A stretch of DNA of 64,000 bases from Niallia sp. FSL W8-0635 (GCF_038007965.1 NZ_JBBOYD010000001.1:2086501-2150500); one strand, 5' to 3'; counted from the stretch's first letter, positions 1 through 8,299 are shown. Notes: generated by a model not told the origin, from the letters alone. Program-made: numbers and translations.

Positions 1-22
1 GAACGTATCATTTTAAAAATAA

Positions 23-694
23 TCAAGATTCTTCCCTCCTTATGATCTGATGAACCGTAGCAAGAGGTGATATTGTATAATGGTCTTTGTAATAAAGTTT
101 CTGTATCTCACAGTTCTTATTAATAGTTACTACATTGCCTTCCACGGTTTTAGCAATTGTGTGAGATAATCGGATAGTATCTCCTTTAATTTGCTGGCAA
201 ATTAGTCTCTTATTCCATGATGTTAAATTCATTTTTGTTTTTTGAACACATATATCATTCGCTATAAGTAGATCAATTTTATTTGTACCAGCTAATTTAA
301 GGTAAAAGCTATCAGAATGTATTTCTTTTCCATGAACTACGCCTATAGCATTTATTTGTGTTACATGAATAATATCCATTACAGTAAGGCTTCCTGAACT
401 AGTAAGTTGCTTTATCTCTCCTTTGTTTATTTTTAGTATTCCACGATTAGTGAGTTTTTCCACTTTATTGTCTCCGTTTAAGATACATTTTTCAGTGTTT
501 TTTAAGATTTCTGAAATAACTTGGGATTGAAACAAACTGTAACCATGAGTAGAGATTTCTTTCAATTGAACACCGTGCAGTACTTTAACCGAACCGCGGA
601 TTTTTAATTTTTCATAATCCTTTTCTATAGTATCTATAGTACCATTTGTGAGGGTTAAACTAAGAAGTCTTCCGTTTTGCTCATTAGTCATCAT
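23..694 (-). CDS. Bactofilin-like polymer-forming protein
   Basis: The protein has 223 residues and no signal peptide or membrane segment. It is built of short beta-rich repeats with regularly spaced hydrophobic and Gly residues (for example KLKIRGSVKVLHG and NRGILKINKG), the look of the right-handed beta-helix fold of bactofilins. The nearest family I can name is the Bacillus YhbE/YhbF type, cytoplasmic scaffold proteins that in B. subtilis lie near a MarR gene, as here. The start has two ATG codons in tandem (694, 691) and only a weak upstream GGTAG. A 51-bp palindrome lies 17 bp upstream, so it is probably controlled separately from the MarR gene, which ends in its own hairpin. The family assignment rests on repeat pattern and context, not on a catalytic motif. 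Confidence 0.55.
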   Translation of the reverse strand: MMTNEQNGRLLSLTLTNGTIDTIEKDYEKLKIRGSVKVLHGVQLKEISTHGYSLFQSQVISEILKNTEKCILNGDNKVEKLTNRGILKINKGEIKQLTSSGSLTVMDIIHVTQINAIGVVHGKEIHSDSFYLKLAGTNKIDLLIANDICVQKTKMNLTSWNKRLICQQIKGDTIRLSHTIAKTVEGNVVTINKNCEIQKLYYKDHYTISPLATVHQIIRREES

Positions 695-710
695 TTCACT
701 ACCATATAAA

Positions 711-761
711 TACTTTAATAATTATATATTTTAACGATTAAAATATATAATTATTAAAGTA
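711..761. promoter_or_regulatory. Perfect 51-bp palindrome, candidate MarR operator
   Basis: Two perfect 24-bp arms (711-734 and 738-761) are separated by CGA. The arms are almost entirely A/T with the core ATTATATATTTTA. It lies between the start of the bactofilin-like gene and the terminator of the MarR gene, so it is placed to act as an operator for the former. MarR proteins bind AT-rich palindromes. A cruciform or terminator role is less likely because no U-run follows on either strand. Confidence 0.5.
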
Positions 762-820
762 TATTATTGCATGTTTGTCAATGTTACTAATTAATTTATG
801 GAAATTTAAATATTCTCAAT

Positions 821-850
821 AAAAAAAGGATTTCTGTGAAGAAAATCCTT
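821..850 (-). terminator. Terminator of the MarR gene
   Basis: Stem AAGGATTT (826-833) pairs with AAATCCTT (843-850). Read on the minus strand it is followed by a run of seven T, and it begins at the MarR stop codon. Confidence 0.8.
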
Positions 851-1262
851 AGAATATAGTACTCATTAACGTATTTACTTCTTTTAAAACTTTTGTTATG
901 GAAGTGAGTTTCTCGTGAGGAACTTTAAGGAATACTTCTTGAACTTTAACTTCTCCATCATGTGTTAACATGATATTTACTACGCGGCGATCTTCTAGTT
1001 CACGTACACGTTGTATAAGGCTTAGTTTCTCTAATTTATCAACCATAGATGTGATAGCTCCTGGAGTTACACTGAATACTCCTGCAATTTCTGTTATTTT
1101 CATCATCCCATTAATTTTTAATTGCAAAAGAAGCACCAGCTGGTTTTCGTGGAGCAACTCATTCTCCGTTAGTAGGTTTATAAAAGCTTTAGATTTTTGT
1201 TGAATTTCTAGCATTTCTTTCATTATAACTTCTATTTCTTGTGTTTGACTTGGTTTTGACAT
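849..1262 (-). CDS. MarR family transcriptional regulator
   Basis: A 137-residue winged-helix regulator, the usual MarR length. The recognition region at residues 55-75 (ITEIAGVFSVTPGAITSMVD) is followed by a wing with the family signature LEDRRVVNIMLT near residues 90-100 (the D-R-R motif). Such proteins are dimeric cytoplasmic repressors that often respond to small phenolics or oxidants; the ligand here is unknown. The gene is monocistronic with a hairpin terminator at its stop codon. The palindrome at 711-761 beyond that terminator is a plausible target, and a related inverted repeat precedes the chemotaxis receptor gene at 8.0 kb. Confidence 0.9.
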   Translation of the reverse strand: MSKPSQTQEIEVIMKEMLEIQQKSKAFINLLTENELLHENQLVLLLQLKINGMMKITEIAGVFSVTPGAITSMVDKLEKLSLIQRVRELEDRRVVNIMLTHDGEVKVQEVFLKVPHEKLTSITKVLKEVNTLMSTIF

Positions 1263-1583
1263 GTGATCACAGCCTATTTATATTTTTAAAATAATTTCCT
1301 TCAACACAATGGTTTACTTAACAGTTCAAATTATACAGTATAGGGTTGTCTTGGGAAATATTCAACTTCATTAAAGTAGCTTCAAAGAAATAAATTATAG
1401 TATGGGTTAGTATTCTTTTTTAAACAAAGCGGCACTTTTCATATAATAAGGAACATTGTTATTGGTTGTGAAGCATTACACTTAAAGTAACGGGGGCATT
1501 TCTTTTATAGAAAATCTGAAAAAGAAGTATATTTTATATATTACTAGTTAATAATGTTCCTAAAAAGTTAGGAAGATACGAAG
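1263..1583. other. Intergenic region with a dispersed repeat
   Basis: This divergent spacer between the MarR gene and the recombinase has no supported gene. It contains TTGTGAA followed by ACACTTAAAGTAACGGGGGC (1466-1497), which recurs with few changes at 2935-2966. The match looks like the edge of a lost mobile element, but no transposase is present. Confidence 0.5.
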
Positions 1584-2423
1584 ATGATATTATCTGAAGC
1601 GTGGCATTTATATAAAGCCGATAAACAAATTCAAGGTTATTCATCACAGACATTAAAAGCATATAAAGTACAATCCATCCTATTAATAAATAATTTAGGA
1701 GATATTCTGCTAGAAGATATTACAACAGAATCTATAAAATTATATTTAGGAGAAGTGGCTAGTAAGTTGAAAGCATCTAGTTTATGCCATAGGATTCGCT
1801 TTATTAAGTCTTTATTTAAATGGGCACAAGAAGAAAAATATATAACTTTTAATCCAGCACAAGCCATTAAAGAGCCGAAATTAGAGAGTAAGATTCCAAA
1901 GTTTTTAACGGAAGAGGAAATAGAGTTATTACGGGAAGCCTGTCTAACTACCTTTGAAAAAGCTTTATTTGAGTTTATGTATTCGACCGGGTGTAGAATA
2001 GGAGAAATCACGAGCTTGGATAAGAGTGCTATTAATTTTTCAGAACAGTCGGTTGTTGTATATGGTAAAGGGAAGAAGGAAAGAGAAGTATATTTTAATA
2101 CACGAAGTAGCATTTGGCTAAAGAGATATCTAGAGGAAAGAAAGGATACAGAGGAAGCTTTATTTGTTACTCTCCGTGCTCCACACCGAATGGGTGTTGC
2201 ACAAATGAGATATGTCATTAAACAGATTTCGTTAAGAGCCAAAATTAGTAAGTGTATACATCCACACCAATTAAGGCATAGTTATGCTACCACCTTAATT
2301 AATAATGGAGCACCATTAGAAGTTATTCAAAACTTGATGGGGCATGAGAAAAGTGAAACAACAAGGATCTATGCTTATCTAAGTGGACAATTAAGACGTG
2401 AATTATATAAGAAGTATTTCTGA
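1584..2423 (+). CDS. Tyrosine recombinase / integrase
   Basis: A 279-residue site-specific recombinase with the XerC/XerD layout: an N-terminal SAM-like core-binding domain (residues 1-85) and a C-terminal catalytic domain. The visible catalytic set is Arg in TGCRIGE (about residue 136), His-x-x-Arg in HPHQLRHSY (about 230), a second His in GHEKSETTRIYAY, and the Tyr nucleophile at its end. It should cut and rejoin DNA through a 3'-phosphotyrosyl link. It is slightly shorter than XerC/D (about 295-305) and lacks the xerC/codV or xerD context, so it is probably an accessory integrase. It lies between the two copies of the dispersed repeat at 1466 and 2935. It ends in a strong terminator. Confidence 0.9.
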   Translation: MILSEAWHLYKADKQIQGYSSQTLKAYKVQSILLINNLGDILLEDITTESIKLYLGEVASKLKASSLCHRIRFIKSLFKWAQEEKYITFNPAQAIKEPKLESKIPKFLTEEEIELLREACLTTFEKALFEFMYSTGCRIGEITSLDKSAINFSEQSVVVYGKGKKEREVYFNTRSSIWLKRYLEERKDTEEALFVTLRAPHRMGVAQMRYVIKQISLRAKISKCIHPHQLRHSYATTLINNGAPLEVIQNLMGHEKSETTRIYAYLSGQLRRELYKKYF

Positions 2424-2424
2424 A

Positions 2425-2460
2425 AGAACTGCGGGAAAAATGGCAGTTCTTTCTGTTTTT
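2425..2460 (+). terminator. Terminator of the recombinase gene
   Basis: AGAACTGC (2425-2432) pairs with GCAGTTCT (2443-2450), followed by a T-rich tail, just after the stop codon. Confidence 0.85.
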
Positions 2461-2657
2461 ATCAGAGCCGTATTTCAATAATAAATGTCTTATGTCACAA
2501 TAGGGGCAGGTTTCTACAAGAAGGGATCTTCTCAAATTTTAAGAAGTAAAATTATTAAAAAAAAGAAAAGCTAGTATATTATTTTTTTGAGTGGAACTTT
2601 TAGCACTATTCGATCGTACCTAAATAAACAGATTTAGTAATTAAAGGGGAAATAAAA

Positions 2658-2855
2658 ATGGAATGTATTCACTGTCAAAATGAAATGATAACAGGTTGTA
2701 AGGTAAATGTTGAAGGAGGTATGTACGGAATTAAGATAAGTAAAAAAGGAAAGGGACTTTTTAAAAATGTATCAGCAAAACCTAAAGCAGCCGTTTGCTC
2801 AAGTTGTGGTTACGTAGCTTACTATATTGATGAATTTAAAAAATTTAGTGAGTAG
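2658..2855 (+). CDS. Small zinc-ribbon protein
   Basis: A 65-residue cytoplasmic protein with two knuckles, CIHC at residues 3-6 and CSSC at about 47-50, spaced as in a zinc ribbon that binds one zinc. A basic stretch (KISKKGKGLFK) separates them. Such proteins often bind nucleic acid or partner proteins, but nothing here fixes a role. The ribosome binding site AAAGGGG lies 8 bases before the ATG. It stands alone between the recombinase and a non-coding stretch. Confidence 0.7.
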   Translation: MECIHCQNEMITGCKVNVEGGMYGIKISKKGKGLFKNVSAKPKAAVCSSCGYVAYYIDEFKKFSE

Positions 2856-3343
2856 ATGAAAAATATTGCTTAACAAATTGTTGAAGCATTTTATTCTCAT
2901 AAATTAAGTTAAAAAGGATTAATTATCTTCCAATTTGTGAAAGAATACACTTAAACTAACGGGGGCGTTACTTGAACAACAAGAATTATAAGTCCTAATT
3001 TAGACGGTGTGTAGCAAGTGTATTATAATGTGGATTTAGGTGAGTAATATAGTGAACTACACCCCACTCTTGTATGACAGATATCATACGAAGGGTGGGA
3101 TTTTTCTTTGTTAATAGAAATGGAAATCAAGAATTTTTATATGATTAATCAAAATGATTCGCCGAGCTCAGTTACAGCATTTACTTTTCTGAACAACTTG
3201 TCATTAACACGACTTGTAACATTACCACTTAATAATTTATATCCAAATTTTCATTAAGATTCCTGATTCTTTTTGTTTGTATTTTTAGGATTAATTTTCA
3301 TTTATTAGGAAATACTAGAAGAAAAAATTAAGGATGAAATCTT
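2856..3343. other. Intergenic region with repeat copy, terminator and a possible gene remnant
   Basis: It contains the second copy of the dispersed repeat (2935-2969), an uninterrupted hairpin with a T-run (3063-3105), and on the minus strand a 33-codon open stretch (about 3149-3255) ending VTSRVNDKLFRKVNAVTE..., which reads like the tail of a lost gene. I cannot assign that fragment to a family. Confidence 0.4.
3063..3105 (+). terminator. Rho-independent terminator without a local gene
   Basis: CCACTCTTGTATGA pairs with TCATACGAAGGGTGG around a 6-base loop and is followed by ATTTTTC. No intact gene ends just upstream, which suggests that the transcript it served has been lost. Confidence 0.65.
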
Positions 3344-3634
3344 ATGAAGAAAAGATACTGGCTTCTATTACTACTTTGCTTTGCCTTAATGATTTCTATT
3401 GTAACTAATCCTTCAGATAAAGATGAATATGCAGAATGGGTCGGAGATCAAATTAAACAAGAAGAGGGACCATTACTAGGATTACTTGGTGGATCTTTGA
3501 TTAAAATAGGTACAACTAAAAAAGATTTTGTCTTGTTCACGCTCTATGAAACAAAATATAGTAATAATACTGAAAAATCTTTGTTAGCAATAGGGATATT
3601 CAATAATTTCATCTGGTTGAAGGAAGGAGAGTAG
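3344..3634 (+). CDS. DUF4359-like exported small protein
   Basis: A 96-residue protein with an N-terminal hydrophobic segment (YWLLLLLCFALMISIVT, residues 4-20), either a signal peptide or a single membrane anchor. A soluble part of about 75 residues follows, with a Gly-rich LLGLLGGSL turn and a beta-rich end (FVLFTLYETKY ... LLAIGIFNNFIWL). Length and layout fit the DUF4359 family of Bacillus, whose function is unknown. Its ribosome binding site is AAGGA, and a clean terminator follows at once, so it is a single-gene transcript. Confidence 0.55.
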   Translation: MKKRYWLLLLLCFALMISIVTNPSDKDEYAEWVGDQIKQEEGPLLGLLGGSLIKIGTTKKDFVLFTLYETKYSNNTEKSLLAIGIFNNFIWLKEGE

Positions 3635-3661
3635 CATTTTATTTCAAGCTACTTTTTTTTT
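3630..3661 (+). terminator. Terminator of the DUF4359-like gene
   Basis: AGTAGC pairs with GCTACT around a 12-base loop and is followed by eight T. Confidence 0.85.
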
Positions 3662-3781
3662 GCAAGGATAAGAGCTTTGCTTAACTAAACTCTGATTTTT
3701 ACAAAAGAAATAGAAAGGATATCTATCCCTTTTGTCGAATGAAGTTAGGTAATCTTACTTTATCCAAAAAGGAGAATCAAG

Positions 3782-4201
3782 ATGAATACAATCATTCACA
3801 GAGTTGGAACAATTTATCTGCCAGTTGAAAACCCGGAGCTAGCTTCAAACTGGTATCAAGAAAAATTAGGTGCAATAGAAAATTTCAGAAATGAAGATAA
3901 AGCGATTTTGGACTTTGCAAACCAAAGCTTCTTTCTTGTTAAATCAAAAGAAGGAGCAAAGGCTACTTTTCAAGATGATAAAGGCAAGGAGCATTTTTTC
4001 CTAACATTTGAGGTAGATGGAATAGAACAATTGCAGAAACTTCATTCCGAACTAAAGGAAAAAGGCGTCGAGGTTGGAGTTATTGAGGATAGAGGACATC
4101 CAGGTAATAATTTCGTCTTTTACGATCTGAATGGAAATAAATTTGATGTGTGGAGTGAGTTAAGTCCAAGCTTCAAAGAGAAATATCTTATTAAGTGCTG
4201 A
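3782..4201 (+). CDS. VOC (glyoxalase/bleomycin resistance) family protein
   Basis: A 139-residue single-domain VOC protein. Two beta-alpha-beta-beta-beta modules are visible. His at residue 6 in IIHRVGTIYLPV, His near 68 (KEHFFLTFEV) and Glu/Asp in FYDLNGNKFDVW are the usual metal-facing positions. The GHPGNNFVFYDLNGN motif is typical of this fold. Family members include glyoxalases, dioxygenases and drug-binding proteins; the substrate is not deducible. The RBS is AAAAAGGAG. It overlaps no neighbour, and the DUF3892 gene starts 62 bases downstream and may be cotranscribed. Confidence 0.85.
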   Translation: MNTIIHRVGTIYLPVENPELASNWYQEKLGAIENFRNEDKAILDFANQSFFLVKSKEGAKATFQDDKGKEHFFLTFEVDGIEQLQKLHSELKEKGVEVGVIEDRGHPGNNFVFYDLNGNKFDVWSELSPSFKEKYLIKC

Positions 4202-4263
4202 AAAATGAAAGATACATAACTATAGTACTCCCAGAGCATACTAATGTTTTGGAGGTGGCAATG

Positions 4264-4578
4264 ATGGATGAAAAAGACTATCAAAAAATATATGACGAAT
4301 ACTTGCAACAAGCACAAGGACAAGCGCAAATGGAAGCCGCTGAGGAAATTGATTCAGGTGTAGAGCAAATAGTCGCTGTTCGAAAAAATGAGGACGATGA
4401 TATTATCGCTTTTAAAACAAGCAGCGGCAGAGTATTAGATTATATTACTGCACTAGATGAAGCAAAAGCAGGGAAGTTAGCGCATGTAGATGTTTTTCAT
4501 AAGTATGGCAGGGACATTATCCGCAGTGAACCGGATGGGATTAAAGAAAATAACTTAGATAATTTACCTGATTTTTAA
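4264..4578 (+). CDS. DUF3892 domain protein
   Basis: A 104-residue soluble protein. A Gln-rich helical N-terminus (residues 1-30) precedes a DUF3892 domain: IVAVRKNEDDDIIAFKTSSG, ALDEAKAGKLAHVDV, then the family-typical ending NNLDNLPDF. The function of the family is unknown. The start was placed at 4264 because GGAGGTG (4251-4257) gives good spacing to it; a longer reading frame from 4195 would overlap the previous gene and has no ribosome binding site. Confidence 0.8.
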   Translation: MDEKDYQKIYDEYLQQAQGQAQMEAAEEIDSGVEQIVAVRKNEDDDIIAFKTSSGRVLDYITALDEAKAGKLAHVDVFHKYGRDIIRSEPDGIKENNLDNLPDF

Positions 4579-4659
4579 GGTATAAGAAAAAAATCTCTAT
4601 TGACTAAAAATTTAATATAAGGTAATATTTTCTAAAATAAATACGGAATATTTTGGCTA

Positions 4660-4960
4660 GGAAGAGAAGAGTAATTTTGATTCATTATTTAAAGAGAGCT
4701 CCAGTTGGTGAAAAGGAGTAATAAGAATCTTAATGAAAAAAGACTTGGAGCTTTCGCACGGATCAAAGAGTATGGTTCATTTTGTGATGCTGCGACGGGA
4801 TCTCCCGTTATAGAGATAGGGTATAATCAATTATTTAACGTTGCCGTACCCGAAGAGGTTGATATGGCAACATATCAATAAACTGGGGTGGTACCACGAA
4901 GTTTATAATAACTCTCGTCCTCAAGATGAATAATCTTGGGGGTGGGAGTTTTTTTATTTT
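4660..4960 (+). promoter_or_regulatory. T-box riboswitch, lysine type, upstream of the LysRS gene
   Basis: The leader has all T-box landmarks in order: the AGAGAGCTCC / GGTGAAAAGGAG distal stem I region, the specifier loop, the T-box ACTGGGGTGGTACCACG (about 4882-4898), and a strong terminator stem (4911-4946) with a T-run. Aligning TGAAA-NNN-(9 nt)-GGAG with the argS T-box at 47.8 kb gives the specifier AAA at 4739-4741, a lysine codon. Uncharged tRNA-Lys should bind the specifier and T-box bulge and allow read-through into the synthetase gene. Confidence 0.9.
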
Positions 4961-5021
4961 AATCGATACATGCATAAATCAGTATTTGAAAAATCTAGTA
5001 AAAAGACTGGAGTGCATTAAA

Positions 5022-6482
5022 ATGAGTCAGGAACAAACAACGCGGAGAATCGAAAAATTAGAGGCTTTAAAAGAAAAAGGAGTTTTCGTCTATCCAGAAA
5101 GATTTGAGACTAATTATGAACTTTACGAAGCAGCGTTGCTTGAGGATGGTACAGAAGGAGTGCGAGTAGCAGGAAGAATCATGGGGATTCGTAAGTTTAG
5201 TAAATTTAGTTTCATCACGATTTCAGACATACAAGGGAGTCTGCAACTTCTTTTGAAAAAAGAGGAGGTTGGGGAGCAGTCCGCTAATGATTTCGATACT
5301 TTTTTGGATGTAGGCGATTTTATTGGCGTGGAAGGAAATATGTATTCGACGAAAACAAAGGAAAAAACGCTGCGGATTAAAAAATATGTTTTACTTGGAA
5401 AAGCATTACACCCGCTTCCGGAAAAATGGCATGGATTAAGCAATGTAGAAACCCGTTATCGACAGCGTTATTTAGATTTAATGATGACGAAGGAAACAAA
5501 AGAGCGAATGTTAACACGAACAAAGTTAGTGCGAGCTGTTCGTAGATTTTTAGAAGAAAAAGGTTTCTTAGAAGTGGAGACACCCGTGTTACAGCATACT
5601 TCTTCGGGGGCGTTAGCTCGTCCATTCAGAACGTATCATAACACATTGGATTCAGAATTAAATTTACGAATTGCACCAGAGACTTACTTGAAAAGATTAA
5701 TTGTAGGTGGCTTTACAAAAGTATTTGAGTTAGCAAAGTGCTTTCGAAATGAAGGGATCAGCCCTCAGCACCTTCAAGAATTTACAATGGTAGAAGGCTA
5801 TGCAGCTTATTGGAATTATGAAGATACAATGGCTCTCATGCGTGAAATGATTTTATATGTGCTGAACCATACTTTTGATACAACCGTTATTACCATTCAA
5901 GGAAAAACAATTGATTTCTCTTTAGAATGGAATGTTGTTTCATTTAGGGAGTTAATTCTAAAAGATACAGGCATTGATATAGATTTATTTCCCGATGTAA
6001 AAGACATATATGAAGAAACAAAGCGGAGAAATATTTATTTAGAACAAGAGGATATCGAGACTTTAGGTAGGGGGAACTTCATCGATCATCTATATAAAAA
6101 AATGTGTCGTCCACATTTAATAGGACCAACCTTTTTAATCAAACATCCTATTGATTTATCACCATTAGCAAGGGCAAATGATGACAATTCAACAATTACC
6201 GATCGTTTTCAATTAGTAGTCAATGGTGCTGAAATTATCAATGCCTATTCAGAATTAGTGGATCCTTTAGAACAAAGAAGAAGATTAGAGGCACAAGCAG
6301 TTTTGAAAAGCGGCGGTGATTTAGAAGCAATGGAAATGGATGAAGACTACTTATTGGCAATGGAATATGGAATGCCGCCAATTTCTGGTTGGGGGTTTGG
6401 AATTGAACGTCTTTTAATGGTTTTAACAGAAGGTGAGACGATTAAGGATTGTGTGTTATTTCCTTTAACTAAAAAGGTTTAG
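5022..6482 (+). CDS. lysS: Lysyl-tRNA synthetase, class II, divergent paralogue
   Basis: A 486-residue class II enzyme that charges tRNA-Lys in the cytoplasm. The N-terminal OB fold spans residues about 50-140 (VRVAGRIMGIRKFSKFSF), followed by the catalytic domain with motif 1 (FLEEKGFLEVETPVL), motif 2 (FRNEGISPQHLQEFTMVEGY) and motif 3 (GWGFGIERLLMVLT). Housekeeping LysRS usually reads RHNPEFT in motif 2 and GLGIGIDRL in motif 3, so this copy is divergent. It is not in the usual dus-lysS-ctsR context and is preceded by a lysine T-box, which suggests a second, starvation-induced LysRS. The start at 5022 has GGAG 9 bases upstream; the longer frame from 4926 would begin inside the T-box terminator. 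The symbol follows the family. Confidence 0.85.
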   Translation: MSQEQTTRRIEKLEALKEKGVFVYPERFETNYELYEAALLEDGTEGVRVAGRIMGIRKFSKFSFITISDIQGSLQLLLKKEEVGEQSANDFDTFLDVGDFIGVEGNMYSTKTKEKTLRIKKYVLLGKALHPLPEKWHGLSNVETRYRQRYLDLMMTKETKERMLTRTKLVRAVRRFLEEKGFLEVETPVLQHTSSGALARPFRTYHNTLDSELNLRIAPETYLKRLIVGGFTKVFELAKCFRNEGISPQHLQEFTMVEGYAAYWNYEDTMALMREMILYVLNHTFDTTVITIQGKTIDFSLEWNVVSFRELILKDTGIDIDLFPDVKDIYEETKRRNIYLEQEDIETLGRGNFIDHLYKKMCRPHLIGPTFLIKHPIDLSPLARANDDNSTITDRFQLVVNGAEIINAYSELVDPLEQRRRLEAQAVLKSGGDLEAMEMDEDYLLAMEYGMPPISGWGFGIERLLMVLTEGETIKDCVLFPLTKKV

Positions 6483-6505
6483 TTGGACTTTTTAAAGGGA
6501 AGACA

Positions 6506-6546
6506 GACAAAGGGATCTAAGTAATCAACCTTTTGGTCCCTTTGTC
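6506..6546. terminator. Convergent hairpin between the LysRS and chemotaxis receptor genes
   Basis: GACAAAGGGATC pairs with GGTCCCTTTGTC (one G-T pair) around a 17-base loop, 24 bases after the LysRS stop. No long T-run follows, so the terminator call is moderate. Confidence 0.5.
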
Positions 6547-6608
6547 CTATTATCACTAATTGTTCTATCCAGCATTTTGGGATTGAATGTTTCGAGATGG
6601 AATCACCA

Positions 6609-7940
6609 TTAGGAAATCTTAAACTTATTAATCTGCTTATTTAATCTACTAGCCAAAATGTCTAATTCTTTAGCAGCACTGGCAATGGTTTCAGTAGAAA
6701 CTAACTGCTCTTGTCCTGTTGCGGATATTTCTTCTGTACTTGCTGCAAATTCTTCCACACGTGATGTTAATTCTTGAATTTGATTCGATACAGTTTGAGA
6801 ACTTCCATTAATAGTCTTCATAGCAGTTGCCGTTTGTTTAAAACCGTCTACAATTCCTTTATACATCCTTCTAATTTTATCAAAAGCTTCTTCTGTAATC
6901 TTTAATGCATCTCTTTGTTCATCTATTAATTTATTGGATTGTTCAATATTTGCAACAGCTAAATCAGTCTTCTCAGAAGTCTTGTCGATAATGGATGTTA
7001 TTTCACTTGCTGAATGAGATGTCTGTTCTGCTAGTTTCCTAATCTCGTCTGCTACTACGGAAAATCCTTTTCCAGCTTCGCCAGCTCTGGCAGCTTCAAT
7101 AGAAGCATTTAATGCCAATAAATTCGTTTGTTCTGCAATAGAGGTAATAATACCAACAAATCCTGTTACTTGATGAATCATATCTTTTAGTTCATTAATG
7201 GAATGATTGACTTCATTTGATACAAGAAGTGTTGCCTCCATTTTCCTCGTCTGTATATCGACACTTAATTGACCTTCCTTAATAGAATCTAATGAGTGAG
7301 TAGCTTGCTCTGCATTTTCCGAAGTTTTCGCGGCTATTCCATCAATTAAAGAAACGACATCTGTTAAAGTCCTGCTAATTCCACTCATGGTTTCCGCTTG
7401 TTCTGAATTTCCTGCAGCTAGCTGATCGATTGTATTTACGATTTGTGTAATGGAACCTACATTTTCATCTGTGTTTTTAGTAAGTTGATTGGATTGATTA
7501 GTAACCGTTGAAGACACTATTTGTAGTTCAGAAGCAATATTTTTAAGCGCTTTTCTAGTTTCATAGAGTGCTCTTGCCATATTCCCAGATTGGTCTTTTA
7601 TTTCTACTAATTTTTCTAAATCGTCATCTGTATCAACCAAATTTAAATCGGCTGTTTTCTTTGCAAACTCCGTCACCTTCACTATCGGTTTTTCAATCGC
7701 TTTTCCTAAAATATAGGATAATATAACGCCAATAATTAACGAAATAATCAATCCCCATAATATAGGTGCGGGAATCATAAAGCCAGTTTGCATTGGTTGT
7801 GCCGCGCCTATGTTTGGATCAGCGGCAGCTGTATCGCTGCCACTCCCATTCATAAATAATGATGCACTAACATTTATAATAGCTACTAACACGGAGTTTA
7901 ATAAGGATAAAAGGATAATCTTTGTTGATATTTTTTTCAT
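6609..7940 (-). CDS. Methyl-accepting chemotaxis protein
   Basis: A 443-residue transmembrane chemoreceptor. TM1 is residues 8-30. A very short outside loop of about 30 residues ([22 protein letters not shown]) is followed by TM2 (about 58-80), a HAMP linker ([16 protein letters not shown]) and a long cytoplasmic coiled coil with the conserved hairpin tip [20 protein letters not shown]. The tip recruits CheW and CheA. Because the outside domain is almost absent, it probably senses through the membrane or the cytoplasm, or works with a partner. It is monocistronic. An AT-rich inverted repeat lies about 70-105 bases upstream. Confidence 0.93.
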   Translation of the reverse strand: MKKISTKIILLSLLNSVLVAIINVSASLFMNGSGSDTAAADPNIGAAQPMQTGFMIPAPILWGLIISLIIGVILSYILGKAIEKPIVKVTEFAKKTADLNLVDTDDDLEKLVEIKDQSGNMARALYETRKALKNIASELQIVSSTVTNQSNQLTKNTDENVGSITQIVNTIDQLAAGNSEQAETMSGISRTLTDVVSLIDGIAAKTSENAEQATHSLDSIKEGQLSVDIQTRKMEATLLVSNEVNHSINELKDMIHQVTGFVGIITSIAEQTNLLALNASIEAARAGEAGKGFSVVADEIRKLAEQTSHSASEITSIIDKTSEKTDLAVANIEQSNKLIDEQRDALKITEEAFDKIRRMYKGIVDGFKQTATAMKTINGSSQTVSNQIQELTSRVEEFAASTEEISATGQEQLVSTETIASAAKELDILASRLNKQINKFKIS

Positions 7941-8299
7941 ATAGTCTGACCGCCGTTTATAATGTATTTTTGAATGACCGATATAAATATATTGGATTTA
8001 CTTAGTTTTAAAATATATAATATTCAGAAAGATTATATATTTTAGCTTAAATTCTAGGATAATATGTTTCTTGTTCTTCCAGTTATTTTTAAATCTTCTG
8101 CAATCCTCCTTATTGTGGAAATCTGAGTATAAAGTCCTGTTAATGGTTCTTATTATTACTATTTAACCTTAATTTATCCTTAAGAGAGATGGAAGACTGA
8201 AAGGAGCAGCATAGTTATAAAGGATAGAATAATAGAATAGTGAAAAGAAATAATTCTAAAAAGAAGCAACTATGCCAACTAATTTAAAGAGGTGAGTAT
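7941..8299. other. Divergent intergenic region upstream of the chemoreceptor
   Basis: It contains the inverted repeat described at 8009-8044. On the minus strand, about 8062-8157, a short open stretch reads LYTQISTIRRIAEDLKITGR and looks like the tail of a lost gene, though the family is unclear. Nothing else is supported. Confidence 0.35.
8009..8044. promoter_or_regulatory. AT-rich inverted repeat sharing the 711-761 half-site
   Basis: TAAAATATATAAT (8009-8021) and ATTATATATTTTA (8032-8044) are perfect 13-bp inverted repeats with a 10-bp gap. The same 13-mer forms the core of the large palindrome beside the MarR gene. It lies upstream of the chemoreceptor start and could be a shared operator; low sequence complexity limits certainty. 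Confidence 0.35.

Noticed and set aside
970..1203. Plus-strand frame of 77 codons inside the MarR gene
   Set aside because: It is the antisense shadow of a clear MarR gene and has no ribosome binding site.
1637..2242. 201-codon minus-strand frame inside the recombinase
   Set aside because: Antisense to a gene with intact catalytic motifs; low protein-like content.
4195..4263. Upstream extension of the DUF3892 gene
   Set aside because: It overlaps the VOC gene and lacks a ribosome binding site; GGAGGTG at 4251 clearly serves 4264.
4926..5021. N-terminal extension of LysRS
   Set aside because: These codons lie in the T-box terminator and add nonconserved residues.
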